A stretch of 64,000 bases of DNA from JANWKQ01 sp964624635 (GCA_964624635.1 CAZUXM010000007.1:1-64000); one strand, 5' to 3'. Positions 44,129 to 52,689 are shown, numbered from the stretch's first letter. Translations and numbers: made by a program. Notes: generated by a model from the letters alone, not told the origin.

Positions 44129-46009
44129 ATGTTAGGAGAATACGATATAATAGTGGTGGGTGCTGGTCACGCTGGCTGTGAAGCAGCGGCAGCAGCAGCC
44201 AATCTGGGGTCAAAAGTTTTATTGATTACCATGGATATGCAGCGAATAGGACAAATGAGTTGTAACCCGGCTATGGGTGGGGTTGCCAAAGGGCAAATTA
44301 TTAGAGAGATTGATGCGATAGGGGGGTACTCCGGTATTGTGTCAGATAAGACCATGATTCAATTCAGAATGCTAAACCGCTCCAAGGGTCCTGCTATGTG
44401 GAGCCCAAGAGCACAAAATGATCGTTGGAGGTTTGCAGAAGAGTGGAGACTTATGTTAGAGCAAACGCCAAATGTTGACTTTTGGCAGGACATGGTTTCG
44501 GGCTTGTTGATTAAAGAAAACAAAGTTATAGGGGTCCGCACGGGAATGGGCATTGAAGTAAAAGCAAAAGCGGTGGTTCTTACCAATGGAACCTTTTTAA
44601 ATGGATTGATACATATTGGCGAAAAGAAGTTTGGAGGAGGGCGGATGGCGGAAAGTGCAGCCAAAGGAATAACAGAACAATTAGTAGAAATTGGTTTTGA
44701 TTCAGGTAGAATGAAAACGGGAACACCCCCCAGGGTAGATGCCCGCAGTTTAAATTACGACCTGATGGAAGAACAAAAAGGAGATGAAGAAATTGTTGGG
44801 TTTTCATATTTAGATATCGACCGAATAAAGCCGGAACAACAGAGATCATGCCATATTACCTATACTAACGAAGAGGTTCATGAAATACTCAAAACAGGGT
44901 TTGATCAGAGCCCAATGTTTACTGGAAGAATCCAAGGGTTAGGCCCGAGATATTGTCCTTCTATAGAAGATAAAATTACCAGATTTACTGACAAAGATAG
45001 ACATCAACTTTTCGTTGAACCAGAAGGCTGGAATACAGTGGAAATATATATTAACGGGTTTTCTTCTAGTCTACCAGAAGATGTTCAACTTAAGGCACTG
45101 AGGAAGATTAAGGGGTTTGAGAATATTAAAATGTTTAGACCAGGATATGCAATTGAATACGATTATTTTCCACCAACCCAATTAAGCCACACTCTGGAGA
45201 CTAAATTGGTTGAAAATCTTTATTTCGCTGGACAAATCAATGGAACCACCGGTTATGAAGAAGCGGCCTGTCAGGGTCTTATGGCGGGGATTAATGCACA
45301 CTTAAAAATCAATTCATTAGATCAGGTAATCCTCTCCAGATCAGAAGCATATATTGGGGTTTTAATAGATGATCTGATAACTAAAGGAACCGAAGAGCCC
45401 TATAGAATGTTTACATCAAGGGCTGAATACAGAATATTACTTCGTCAGGATAATGCAGATGCTCGATTAACACCAAAATTTCATGAATTGGGGCTTGCAA
45501 GCGAAGAAAGATATAGAGGTGTTAAAGAAAAATTAAGTCTGTCTAAAAAAATAATGGACTTTATTGACGGATACTCTGTTGATCCATTGTTAATAAACGG
45601 CTATTTAGAGGCCAACAATTCAGCCGTTTTAAACCAAAAAGTAAAGTTATCAACGATTGTTCCACGACCAAATATTACTTTTCAGGAAATGATTAGCTAT
45701 TTGCCTGAACTTCAGGCGTTTTTGAGTAATCTAGACAGTAAAAAAACATCAGAAGCGGTAGAACAAGTAGAAATACAGTTAAAATACAGTGGCTATATTG
45801 AACGTGAAAAAGAAAATGCCGCAAAATTAGGCCGTTTAGAGGACTTTAAAATCAAAGATGGGATTGACTATTACCTGATACCGAGTTTGTCCATGGAAGC
45901 TCGCCAAAAGCTGTCTAAAATCAAACCAGCCACCCTGGGTCAAGCCTCCAGGATAAGTGGTGTTTCTCCTGCAGACATCTCTGTTTTGATGGTGTTTTTA
46001 GGAAGATAA
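44129..46009 (+). CDS. mnmG: tRNA uridine 5-carboxymethylaminomethyl modification enzyme, FAD subunit
   Basis: A 626-residue FAD protein that, with GTPase MnmE, builds cmnm5 on the wobble uridine of tRNAs. FAD-binding GAGHAGCEAA at residues 11-20, the catalytic-region SCNPAMGGVAKGQI, NGTFLNGLIHIGEK, KTGTPPRVD and GQINGTTGYEEAA all match. The C-terminal MnmE/tRNA-binding helical domain is complete (ending LGQASRISGVSPADISVLMVF-like). Length is normal. Directly downstream of parS. Confidence 0.94.
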   Translation: MLGEYDIIVVGAGHAGCEAAAAAANLGSKVLLITMDMQRIGQMSCNPAMGGVAKGQIIREIDAIGGYSGIVSDKTMIQFRMLNRSKGPAMWSPRAQNDRWRFAEEWRLMLEQTPNVDFWQDMVSGLLIKENKVIGVRTGMGIEVKAKAVVLTNGTFLNGLIHIGEKKFGGGRMAESAAKGITEQLVEIGFDSGRMKTGTPPRVDARSLNYDLMEEQKGDEEIVGFSYLDIDRIKPEQQRSCHITYTNEEVHEILKTGFDQSPMFTGRIQGLGPRYCPSIEDKITRFTDKDRHQLFVEPEGWNTVEIYINGFSSSLPEDVQLKALRKIKGFENIKMFRPGYAIEYDYFPPTQLSHTLETKLVENLYFAGQINGTTGYEEAACQGLMAGINAHLKINSLDQVILSRSEAYIGVLIDDLITKGTEEPYRMFTSRAEYRILLRQDNADARLTPKFHELGLASEERYRGVKEKLSLSKKIMDFIDGYSVDPLLINGYLEANNSAVLNQKVKLSTIVPRPNITFQEMISYLPELQAFLSNLDSKKTSEAVEQVEIQLKYSGYIEREKENAAKLGRLEDFKIKDGIDYYLIPSLSMEARQKLSKIKPATLGQASRISGVSPADISVLMVFLGR

Positions 46010-46115
46010 ATCTTGAGCGCTAATTACGAAACTCTCTTTACAGCTAGGATAGAAATCTGAAACTTTTAACTTGAAACCACTTAAAAAGGGGATACCTAAC
46101 ATTGGGTATTAGTAT

Positions 46116-46123
46116 TATTTTTG
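46116..46123 (+). promoter_or_regulatory. -7 box TATTTTTG for the heme oxygenase gene
   Basis: Exact TAnnTTTG match ending four bases before the ATG at 46128, implying a leaderless or near-leaderless transcript. No -33 motif at the expected distance. Confidence 0.5.
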
Positions 46124-46127
46124 TCTT

Positions 46128-46745
46128 ATGGAACAACATACAGAGAACAAAGAAAAATCTCCGGCGGATATATTCATGCATGAACTTAGAACCGCTACCG
46201 ACCCGATGCACAAAGCACTGGAAGACAACAAAATATCTAAAAAACTCATGAGTCCGGAAATAACTCTTACCGACTACGCTTTTTACTTGAATTGTATGGG
46301 AGAAGTAATTAAAGCTTTTGACGAAAAGGTTCTTCCTGCTGTTTCTACAGTGATTACAGATGCAGATAAAAGAAAAAAACATCAAGACATACAAGCGGAT
46401 TTAGCATTTTTATATGCTAATGGGGCAGAAAAAAAACAAGTAAATTCTTTCAATAGTTTTAATGGAAATCCAAGTCTGGCTTACGCTCTAGGATATGCTT
46501 ACGTAATAGAAGGATCTACATTAGGAGGTAGAGTTATTCTCAAACAAGTAGCTCCAGCCCTAAAATTAGAAGAAAATGGAACCCGCTTTTTTGCCGGATA
46601 TGGAGCAGAAACGGGCTCTTTTTGGAAGAATTTCCTCATGAATTTCGGCATGTATGTTTTGCGCAATAACCAACAACAAGAGGCGATTCAGGGGGCTATT
46701 GACGGATTTAGTGACATAGGACGACACTTTAAGTCTCACGAGTAG
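46128..46745 (+). CDS. Biliverdin-producing heme oxygenase
   Basis: A 205-residue all-alpha enzyme that opens heme to biliverdin, CO and iron, for iron acquisition or bilin synthesis. The proximal His is in the DPMHKALE segment near residue 28, and the distal-helix motif GYAYVIEGSTLGGRVI, typical of bacterial (BphO/HemO-like) enzymes, follows. ATG 46128 is just after the -7 box. There is no phytochrome gene next to it. Its 3' end overlaps the convergent AHSA1 gene by ten bases. Confidence 0.85.
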   Translation: MEQHTENKEKSPADIFMHELRTATDPMHKALEDNKISKKLMSPEITLTDYAFYLNCMGEVIKAFDEKVLPAVSTVITDADKRKKHQDIQADLAFLYANGAEKKQVNSFNSFNGNPSLAYALGYAYVIEGSTLGGRVILKQVAPALKLEENGTRFFAGYGAETGSFWKNFLMNFGMYVLRNNQQQEAIQGAIDGFSDIGRHFKSHE

Positions 46746-47167
46746 TGTTCCACGTGATTTTTTATTGAATCGTGAATAAGAGCTTCCCATCCACCAATGA
46801 AGTTTTCTCTTCTTAGGTCTTTGTTATCTGCGGGAAAAGTATGTATTCCCTCATGGGTAAGGCGTACAAGGGTTTGGCTTCCCTGTGGAATGATCTCAAA
46901 AGTTACCAATGATTCTCCTGTATATCCGTCGTAAACCCAAGTGTAGCTTAGCTTTTCGAAGGGAACAACCTCTTTGATTTCACACTTATGCAGGTATTGT
47001 TTCTCTTCGGTACCACCCCAGAATTCAAACCGAAAACCCACTTCTGGACGAAACTCTTTAATATCAAAATACCACTTTTTCATCTCGTCTTTATTGGTGA
47101 TAGCGCTCCAAACCTGTTGAGGGGAGCCTTTGATAAGTATTTCTTTTACAATAGGATCTGTATTCAT
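46736..47167 (-). CDS. SRPBCC/AHSA1-family protein
   Basis: A 143-residue START-like protein (activator of Hsp90 ATPase homologue 1-like). Seen are the opening IVKEILIKGSPQQVWSAITN, WYFDIKEFRPEVGFRFEF and the final helix GGWEALIHDSIKNH. ATG 47167 is chosen; it overlaps the stop of the upstream ArsR gene by four bases, so translation is coupled. AHSA1-like/ArsR pairs are a common regulatory unit; the START-like pocket may bind a hydrophobic ligand that controls the repressor, which is inference. Confidence 0.85.
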   Translation of the reverse strand: MNTDPIVKEILIKGSPQQVWSAITNKDEMKKWYFDIKEFRPEVGFRFEFWGGTEEKQYLHKCEIKEVVPFEKLSYTWVYDGYTGESLVTFEIIPQGSQTLVRLTHEGIHTFPADNKDLRRENFIGGWEALIHDSIKNHVEHYS

Positions 47168-47487
47168 TTCTTTAAGTTTTTTAGTTCCACGTGAGTTTTT
47201 AGCGCATTGAGTCGATTGTTCCACATACGTTTATGTTGATCAATCCAGTGGATTACATCATTGAGAGGAAGGTGTTTTAACTCACAATACCTTTCCCGAC
47301 CCTTCTGCTTAATCTTTACCAATCCGCATTCTGTGAGGATTTTCATATGTTTTGAAATAGCCGGTCGGCTAATATCAAATCGCTCTGCTACCTGATTCAG
47401 CGTAAGCCTTTCCTGGGCCAACAGGTCAATAATTGCCCTTCGATTTGGGTCGGAAATTGCTTGAAAAACATCCCTTCTAGTATCCAT
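47164..47487 (-). CDS. ArsR/SmtB-family transcriptional repressor
   Basis: A 107-residue winged-helix regulator. DNA-binding region: RRDVFQAISDPNRRAIIDLL, LTLNQVAERFDISRPAISKHMKIL and GRERYCELK. There are no CxC or His metal-site motifs in alpha-3, so it is of the non-metal group (SdpR-like or AHSA1-linked). It is the first gene of a two-gene operon. Two operators with the same half-sites lie immediately upstream (47493-47508 and 47528-47543), suggesting autorepression. Confidence 0.88.
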   Translation of the reverse strand: MDTRRDVFQAISDPNRRAIIDLLAQERLTLNQVAERFDISRPAISKHMKILTECGLVKIKQKGRERYCELKHLPLNDVIHWIDQHKRMWNNRLNALKTHVELKNLKK

Positions 47488-47492
47488 AATAC

Positions 47493-47543
47493 GTAACCAT
47501 TCGGTTACAAATATAAAATAAAATTAGGTAACCAAGTGGTTAC
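47493..47543. promoter_or_regulatory. Twin ArsR operators upstream of the ArsR/AHSA1 operon
   Basis: GTAACCATTCGGTTAC (47493-47508) and GTAACCAAGTGGTTAC (47528-47543) are two perfect GTAACC-n4-GGTTAC palindromes, with the same half-site but different spacers, 35 bases apart start to start. The first lies five bases before the ArsR ATG. The promoter presumably lies between or over them, so binding of the repressor would block it. Confidence 0.8.
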
Positions 47544-47923
47544 GGATAAAAAGTTATGAACAGGTGTGTTTGTTGCTAAAAACTTAATTAATCAAAAATA
47601 TACGAAATGATTGTGTTGTGCCAGGGATAGGAGCAGCATCCTTTTTATTGTAGGTTAAAATTTATTTACGTTAGCATTACCCAAGACTTAAGATGTGGTA
47701 CAAAAAATGACTCAAAACCTTCCAAACTCCAAGTAAAAAGATTTAGCGGATAGCCCAACCGCAAGCAGCAAGAGTAATGACCTGTGTGAATCGAGGGGAG
47801 GCACCCAATAAGTATGAATAGAAAAAGGATTTTTTAATTAAGGGTGTTCAATGTGAAACACTATAGTAGAGACATGTTATAGCCCGTCTCTGCCTTCATC
47901 GAAAAATTTAAAATTAAGGCTAA
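47544..47923. other. Intergenic stretch between ArsR operon promoter and pheS
   Basis: About 380 bases with no convincing gene. Its middle part (about 47617-47840) looks like a dispersed structured repeat, described separately. The ends are AT-rich. Confidence 0.5.
47617..47840. repeat. Dispersed repeat-like, structured element downstream of pheS
   Basis: GC-richer segment. ATC-C-TTTTTA (about 47639-47648) pairs with TAAAAAGAT (about 47734-47743), flanked by GGGATAGGAGCAGC on one side and TAGCGGATAGCCC on the other. From memory, inverted repeats with this GGGAT...ATCCTTTTT / AAAAAGAT...AGCGGATAGCCC layout are common between genes in Bacteroidota and are usually unannotated. It lies at the 3' side of pheS and may affect its mRNA end. 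Confidence 0.45.
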
Positions 47924-48904
47924 TTAAAACTGCTCGATAAACCTCAAATCATTCTCATAGAACAACCGGATATCAGAAATCTTATAACGAAGCATGGTTA
48001 AGCGCTCTATGCCCATACCAAAAGCATAGCCTGAATATTCTTCAGGATCAATACCGCAATTCTTTAAAACATTGGGATCAACCATGCCGCAACCTAAGAT
48101 TTCCATCCAGCGAAATTTACCATCTACGGTCCAACCGATATCCATTTCAGCACTCGGTTCCGTAAAGGGAAAATAAGAGGGGCGGAAGCGGACTTTGGTA
48201 TCTTCTCCGAAGAAAGACCTAACGAAGTAAAACAACACATCTTTCAGGTCAGAAAACGATACATTTTTATCAATATACAAACCTTCGCATTGGTGAAACA
48301 CAGGAGAGTGTGTTGCGTCACTATCACAACGGTATACACGTCCGGGTGAAATGATACGAATGGGGGGTTTTTCATTCATCATAGTACGAACCTGTACCGA
48401 AGAGGTATGGGTACGCAATAGAATGTTATTTTCTTTATTTACAAAAAAGGTATCCTGCATATCGCGGGCAGGATGGTTAGAGGGGAAATTAAGTGCTGAA
48501 AAATTATGCCAATCATCTTCTACTTCCGGACCTTCTTTGGTAATGAAACCAATTTTTTCGAAAATGTCGATTACTTCTTCATTGACGAGGTTCAAAGGGT
48601 GACGTTTTCCGAAGGAAAGAAACTTCCCCGGAAGGGTTTCGTCCTTATCAGATTTTGAAATTGTATTAGCCTCCACAAAATTTACTCCCTCATCAAACTT
48701 TTGGGTAACGAGTATTTTTAGCTCATTTAAAGCCTTTCCCACATCTTTTTTCTGATCGCCAGGGATTGTTTTAAATTTTTCAAAAAGATCGTTTAAACGG
48801 CCATTTTTGCCTGAAATCTCACGTTTATAATTCTCAAGATCCGAACCGGTTTTAAGCTCGAACTTTTGTACTAGATGGGTTATTTCGGCAATCTCCTGAA
48901 GCAT
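47924..48904 (-). CDS. pheS: Phenylalanyl-tRNA synthetase alpha subunit
   Basis: A 326-residue class II synthetase subunit. Residues 1-85 form the N-terminal coiled coil; motif 2 region SPGRVYRCDSDATHSPVFHQCEGL and motif 3 FGMGIERLTMLRY are present. ATG 48904 is used; the frame is open upstream with no homology. Length is close to the E. coli protein (327 residues). The beta subunit (pheT) is not adjacent. Confidence 0.93.
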   Translation of the reverse strand: MLQEIAEITHLVQKFELKTGSDLENYKREISGKNGRLNDLFEKFKTIPGDQKKDVGKALNELKILVTQKFDEGVNFVEANTISKSDKDETLPGKFLSFGKRHPLNLVNEEVIDIFEKIGFITKEGPEVEDDWHNFSALNFPSNHPARDMQDTFFVNKENNILLRTHTSSVQVRTMMNEKPPIRIISPGRVYRCDSDATHSPVFHQCEGLYIDKNVSFSDLKDVLFYFVRSFFGEDTKVRFRPSYFPFTEPSAEMDIGWTVDGKFRWMEILGCGMVDPNVLKNCGIDPEEYSGYAFGMGIERLTMLRYKISDIRLFYENDLRFIEQF

Positions 48905-48949
48905 AAAAATTAAAATTCGATGTAAAAGTGAAAAAAATTCGTTGAAAAC

Positions 48950-48980
48950 TTGTTGAAATCCTGCAATTAATTTATCTTTA
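48950..48980 (+). promoter_or_regulatory. Promoter of the paired lipoprotein genes
   Basis: TTG at 48950-48952, 20 bases, then TATCTTTA at 48973-48980, one base off the -7 consensus. The ATG at 49013 follows 32 bases later. The site lies in the divergent gap from pheS. Confidence 0.5.
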
Positions 48981-49012
48981 TCTCTCTTTTGAACCATTAA
49001 TATTCATTGTTT

Positions 49013-49372
49013 ATGAAGAAATTAGGTCTGTTTTTAGTAATGGCAGTAGGCATTGCAGCCTCTTATTCATGTTATGGTGATCCAAAACCGGGTACCGGCA
49101 ATGTGATTATTGTAGATGAAAACGACTTCAGGGTTCCTTCGGCGACTGTGAAATATTCTCAACCGGGTCAATTAGGTACTGGATTTATTGTTTTTGAAGG
49201 TTTGACGGATTTGAACGGTGAAATTTCATACACCCACGTTGATCCAAATGTAGATATGGGATTAGAAGTAATCCTTGAAATCAGTGCTACTTTTGGTACG
49301 GCTACTGGCCAGGGAATTATCCGAATCAGACCGGATGAAACCTCAACCGAAACAGTTAAAATTTACGGATAA
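49013..49372 (+). CDS. Small lipoprotein with Ig-like fold, first of a tandem pair
   Basis: A 119-residue protein with a signal (MKKLGLFLVMAVGIAAS) and Cys in SYSCYG as the likely lipidation site. ATG 49013 follows an in-frame TTG that is less likely. The rest reads like a short transthyretin/carboxypeptidase-regulatory beta sandwich (FRVPSATVKYSQPG, LTDLNGEISYTH, LEVILEI). It is a paralogue of the gene at 49454: shared landmarks are FRV-x-(S/G)A, TD-x-NGE, LEVIL and GIIRI-x-PD. Function unknown, probably envelope-bound. Confidence 0.7.
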   Translation: MKKLGLFLVMAVGIAASYSCYGDPKPGTGNVIIVDENDFRVPSATVKYSQPGQLGTGFIVFEGLTDLNGEISYTHVDPNVDMGLEVILEISATFGTATGQGIIRIRPDETSTETVKIYG

Positions 49373-49453
49373 GCTTCCACCTTATCTATTCCCTTACCCT
49401 CTGCGCGAAGTTTATAGTTCTGTTTTTTAAATTAACTGATAAACTCGTTTCAC

Positions 49454-49798
49454 ATGAAAAAATTATCGTTTTTAGTTGTTGTTGCTTTTGTTGTTATGCT
49501 CAGCTCATGTTACCAGGCACCCGAAAGAGGTAAAGCAAAATTTACTATTCTTAATAGTAGTAATTTTAGAGTTGATGGTGCCAATATTCAATTAACCGGC
49601 CCAACGGGAAGTTATATCAATGTGGGTGGAGTAACTGACTTTAATGGAGAGTGGATATATGAACATGACCCGGCATTAGAAGTAATTTTGGATGTATATG
49701 CATGGAAAAATGATGCCACCGGTTTACACGAAACTCATGGGATTATTCGTATTACCCCTGATAAAACAGAAAACGAAACCTTTATTCTTTATCCGTAG
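49454..49798 (+). CDS. Small lipoprotein with Ig-like fold, second of a tandem pair
   Basis: A 114-residue paralogue of 49013-49372, with lipoprotein signal MKKLSFLVVVAFVVMLSSCY. It shares the FRV-x-(S/G)A, TD-x-NGE, LEVIL and GIIRI-x-PD-x-T landmarks with its neighbour and has the same beta-sandwich look. Overlaps the convergent 115-residue gene by ten bases. Function unknown. Confidence 0.7.
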   Translation: MKKLSFLVVVAFVVMLSSCYQAPERGKAKFTILNSSNFRVDGANIQLTGPTGSYINVGGVTDFNGEWIYEHDPALEVILDVYAWKNDATGLHETHGIIRITPDKTENETFILYP

Positions 49799-50136
49799 TT
49801 TTCGCCAAAATAATTTACTATCGCCTCTTTAATTAGCTTATGTTGTTGTAATGGACTTAAATGAGGCAGTTCTTCGGTAGGTTCATAATGAGGCCAACCA
49901 TCTTCATCGTTGCCTAAGAAATTATAATAGTTATACTGACTCAGTAACTTGCATACAGCTATATGCATTACTTCAAGTTTTTGGTCTTTTTTGAGTTGTA
50001 GTTTTCCCTTGCCCAACTCTTGTATTCCGATGAGAAAAATGATACCATCATAATCTAAATCCTCACCAAATTGTTCGCCTAGCCTTTTAAGTAATGAGGC
50101 CCATTTAATCTGAAATTCTTTTTCGGCTTCGTTCAT
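49789..50136 (-). CDS. Conserved Bacteroidota protein of unknown function, 115 residues
   Basis: A cytoplasmic alpha-helical protein with no signal or membrane segment. FLIGIQELGKG, LMHIAVC-like text (VMHIAVCKLL), YNYYNFLGNDEDGWPHYE and LSPLQQHKLIKEAI give it a recognisable conserved character; from memory close homologues occur throughout Bacteroidota, often near this position. Its ATG overlaps the pgk stop by one base (TAATG), so it is coupled to pgk. No biochemical role is known. Confidence 0.68.
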   Translation of the reverse strand: MNEAEKEFQIKWASLLKRLGEQFGEDLDYDGIIFLIGIQELGKGKLQLKKDQKLEVMHIAVCKLLSQYNYYNFLGNDEDGWPHYEPTEELPHLSPLQQHKLIKEAIVNYFGENYG

Positions 50137-51326
50137 TATTGAGCAATAGCGGCTATCCCGGGTAAAACAATTCCTTCCATTAATTCTAACATGGCGCCAC
50201 CACCAGTAGAAACATAACTGATAGAATCACTTAATTTGAATTTATTTACAGCAGCTACAGAATCACCACCACCTACCAGTGAAAATGCACCATCTTCAGT
50301 AGCATTGGCTACAGCAATACCTACTTGCTGCGTTCCTTTTTGAAAAGTATTCATTTCAAATACTCCCATGGGGCCATTCCACATAATGGTTTTTGATAAT
50401 GCAATAACGTCTGTATATTCTTTAATGGCCTTTTCTCCAATATCCAGACCCATATACCCATCAGGAATTGACATAGTATCATAAGTAGCAACAGTTCCCT
50501 GTTCACTAAATTCGGTTGAACAAACGGAGTCTTTAGGTAAATATAATTTAGCTCCATGTTTTTTACACAACGCCAATATTTCTTTTGCATCATTAATCAT
50601 CTCTTCTTCCACCAAACTTTTACCTACCGAACCACCCAAGGCTTTGATAAAAGTAAATACCATTCCCCCACCAATAATAAAGTTGTCTACCTTGTCAGCC
50701 AAGTTGCGAATAATATTAATTTTACTTGAAACCTTGGCTCCCCCAATAATGGCAGTATACGGACGAGCCGCATCACTCAATACCTTTTGAATATTTTCCA
50801 CTTCGGCAGCCATCAAAAGTCCTAATGCCTTGTTAGTTTTAAAGAATTCTGCAATTACTGCCGTAGAAGCATGCCTGCGATGCGCTGTACCAAAAGCATC
50901 ATTTATATAAAAATCACCTAACGAAGCCAATTGTTGAGAGAACAAAGTATCCCCCTTTTCTTCTTCAACATGGAACCTTAAGTTTTCAAGCAATAAAACC
51001 TCGCCTGATTTTAAATCTTTGGAAGCTTGATCAGCCACCTCTCCAATACAATCTTTGGCGAACTTCACGGGAGTTCCTAAAGCATTACTTAAGCAGCTAA
51101 CAATGTGTTTTAATGAATATTTTTCTTCATAACCGCCTTTAGGTCTACCCAAGTGTGACATCAATATGACCGATCCCCCATCAGCTAATATTTTTTTGAT
51201 GGTGGGGATAGCGGCTACTATGCGGGTATCATCCGTTACATTAAACTCAGCATCTAATGGAACATTAAAATCAACACGGATAAGTGCCTTTTTGCCGGCA
51301 AAAGAAAAGTCATTGATGGTTTTCAT
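50136..51326 (-). CDS. pgk: Phosphoglycerate kinase
   Basis: A 396-residue glycolytic enzyme transferring phosphate between 1,3-bisphosphoglycerate and ADP. Seen are ALIRVDFNVPLD, MSHLGRPKGG, the GGAKVSSK hinge, WNGPMGVFE and the nucleotide site GGGDSVAA. Normal length; two coupled genes follow one another, pgk and the 115-residue protein. Confidence 0.95.
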   Translation of the reverse strand: MKTINDFSFAGKKALIRVDFNVPLDAEFNVTDDTRIVAAIPTIKKILADGGSVILMSHLGRPKGGYEEKYSLKHIVSCLSNALGTPVKFAKDCIGEVADQASKDLKSGEVLLLENLRFHVEEEKGDTLFSQQLASLGDFYINDAFGTAHRRHASTAVIAEFFKTNKALGLLMAAEVENIQKVLSDAARPYTAIIGGAKVSSKINIIRNLADKVDNFIIGGGMVFTFIKALGGSVGKSLVEEEMINDAKEILALCKKHGAKLYLPKDSVCSTEFSEQGTVATYDTMSIPDGYMGLDIGEKAIKEYTDVIALSKTIMWNGPMGVFEMNTFQKGTQQVGIAVANATEDGAFSLVGGGDSVAAVNKFKLSDSISYVSTGGGAMLELMEGIVLPGIAAIAQ

Positions 51327-51562
51327 CTGTTTTGTTTAAGGGCACAAATGTAACAATCTTGCTAATTTGTAAAGATGTTCAACTGTCCGCTCTAATTTTG
51401 TTTCCCGCAGATCTCATAGAAAACGCAGATTTATACTTATTCCTGTCTCTTGCTTTGTCTCTGCTTTATATCGCAGAAAGCCTCGCAGGCTCGGCAAACT
51501 CGAGAACCATAAAAAGAATTGAACAAGTTTTAAGTAAAGGAAGTTATCCCCGACCTATTTTT

Positions 51563-51570
51563 TACATTTG
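51563..51570 (+). promoter_or_regulatory. -7 box TACATTTG for the delta' gene
   Basis: Exact TAnnTTTG match ending six bases before GTG 51577 and overlapping the alternative TTG start at 51568, so it decides in favour of the GTG. Confidence 0.5.
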
Positions 51571-51576
51571 CCTGTT

Positions 51577-52689
51577 GTGAAATTTAGTGAAGTAGTAGGA
51601 CATACAGAAATTAAACAAAAACTCATCCATGCTGTACAAGGTGGGAGAATTCCTCATGCGCAGTTGTTTTTAGGCCAGGAGGGGGGGGGTAACCTAGCAT
51701 TAGCTATCTCATATGCGCAATATGTAAATTGTATAGCACGTACCGATGAAGATTCATGTGGAACCTGCCCAAGTTGTATTAAATATCAACAGCTACAACA
51801 TCCGGATTTGCATTTTTGTTTTCCTATAACAGGATCTGATAATGTATCGGATAGTTTTATGCCCGAATTTCATGAGGCAATGAAAACCAATCCATACACT
51901 ACTTATATTGAGTGGATGGAGAAAATCTCCGATGCAAAGTCGGGCATAATGAATGTGGGTCAAGCCAATGAGATTATCAAAAAGCTATCCTTAAAACCTT
52001 ACGAGGCAGCCTACCAAATAATGATTATCTGGATGCCCGAGACAATGAATATTTCAACAGCCAATAAGCTCCTGAAGACCATTGAAGAACCACCCAACCG
52101 ATCTTTGATTATTATGGTGGCCAATAATGATGAAGAAATGTTAAGTACCATATTGAGCAGAGTACAATATATTAAGCTTAAAAAATTGGCAGATATGGAT
52201 ATGTTGGGAGCCCTCACCTCCAAATATCAAATGAGCTTTGATAAAGCCCGCGAAATAGTGAATGTATCTGATGGCAACTACCGCTATGCCATGAGATTGG
52301 CAGAAATGGAAGATGTAGATGAGGATACCACCAAGCTTTTACAGGAATGGTTCCGTACCAGCTATGCCATGGATATAGGGAAATTGAACCAGGTGGTAGA
52401 TACGATATCGAAACTTTCCAGAGAAAAACAAAAGTCGTTTTACGAATATGCCATGCATATTTTCAGAGAGGCACTGGCTAAAAACAACGCTTCTGAAGTC
52501 ATGAGGGTGACTTCCAACGAACGTCAGTTTTTAGATAAATTCTCTTCGGTAACTCAAAATCATAAGATTCCGAAGGTGATTGAAAAAATGGAAAAAGCGG
52601 TGTATTATGTAGACCGTAATGCCAATGCAAAAATCTTGGCGATGAATCTGAGTATGGACCTATACGAAGCATTAAAATTGGAAAATTAA
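51577..52689 (+). CDS. holB: DNA polymerase III delta' subunit (clamp-loader, HolB-like)
   Basis: A 370-residue AAA+ protein of the clamp loader that opens the beta clamp. GTG 51577 (MKFSEVVGHTEIKQKL) is chosen over a TTG at 51568, since a -7 box covers the TTG. The zinc motif C-x8-C-x2-C-x2-C is present around CGTCPSC. The P-loop is degenerate (GQEGGGNLAL lacks GKT), as expected for delta', which does not hydrolyse ATP. EPPNRSLIIM and the LSRVQ sensor region are typical. Includes a nine-G run at 51681-51689 without loss of frame. Confidence 0.87.
   Translation: MKFSEVVGHTEIKQKLIHAVQGGRIPHAQLFLGQEGGGNLALAISYAQYVNCIARTDEDSCGTCPSCIKYQQLQHPDLHFCFPITGSDNVSDSFMPEFHEAMKTNPYTTYIEWMEKISDAKSGIMNVGQANEIIKKLSLKPYEAAYQIMIIWMPETMNISTANKLLKTIEEPPNRSLIIMVANNDEEMLSTILSRVQYIKLKKLADMDMLGALTSKYQMSFDKAREIVNVSDGNYRYAMRLAEMEDVDEDTTKLLQEWFRTSYAMDIGKLNQVVDTISKLSREKQKSFYEYAMHIFREALAKNNASEVMRVTSNERQFLDKFSSVTQNHKIPKVIEKMEKAVYYVDRNANAKILAMNLSMDLYEALKLEN

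Noticed and set aside
51332..51580. Open frame between pgk and the delta' gene
   Set aside because: Covers a non-coding stretch with CGCAGAT-type repeats and overlaps the delta' promoter; composition is not protein-like.
51681..51689. Nine-G homopolymer inside the delta' gene as a possible frameshift
   Set aside because: The same frame gives good family similarity on both sides, so the length is probably right.
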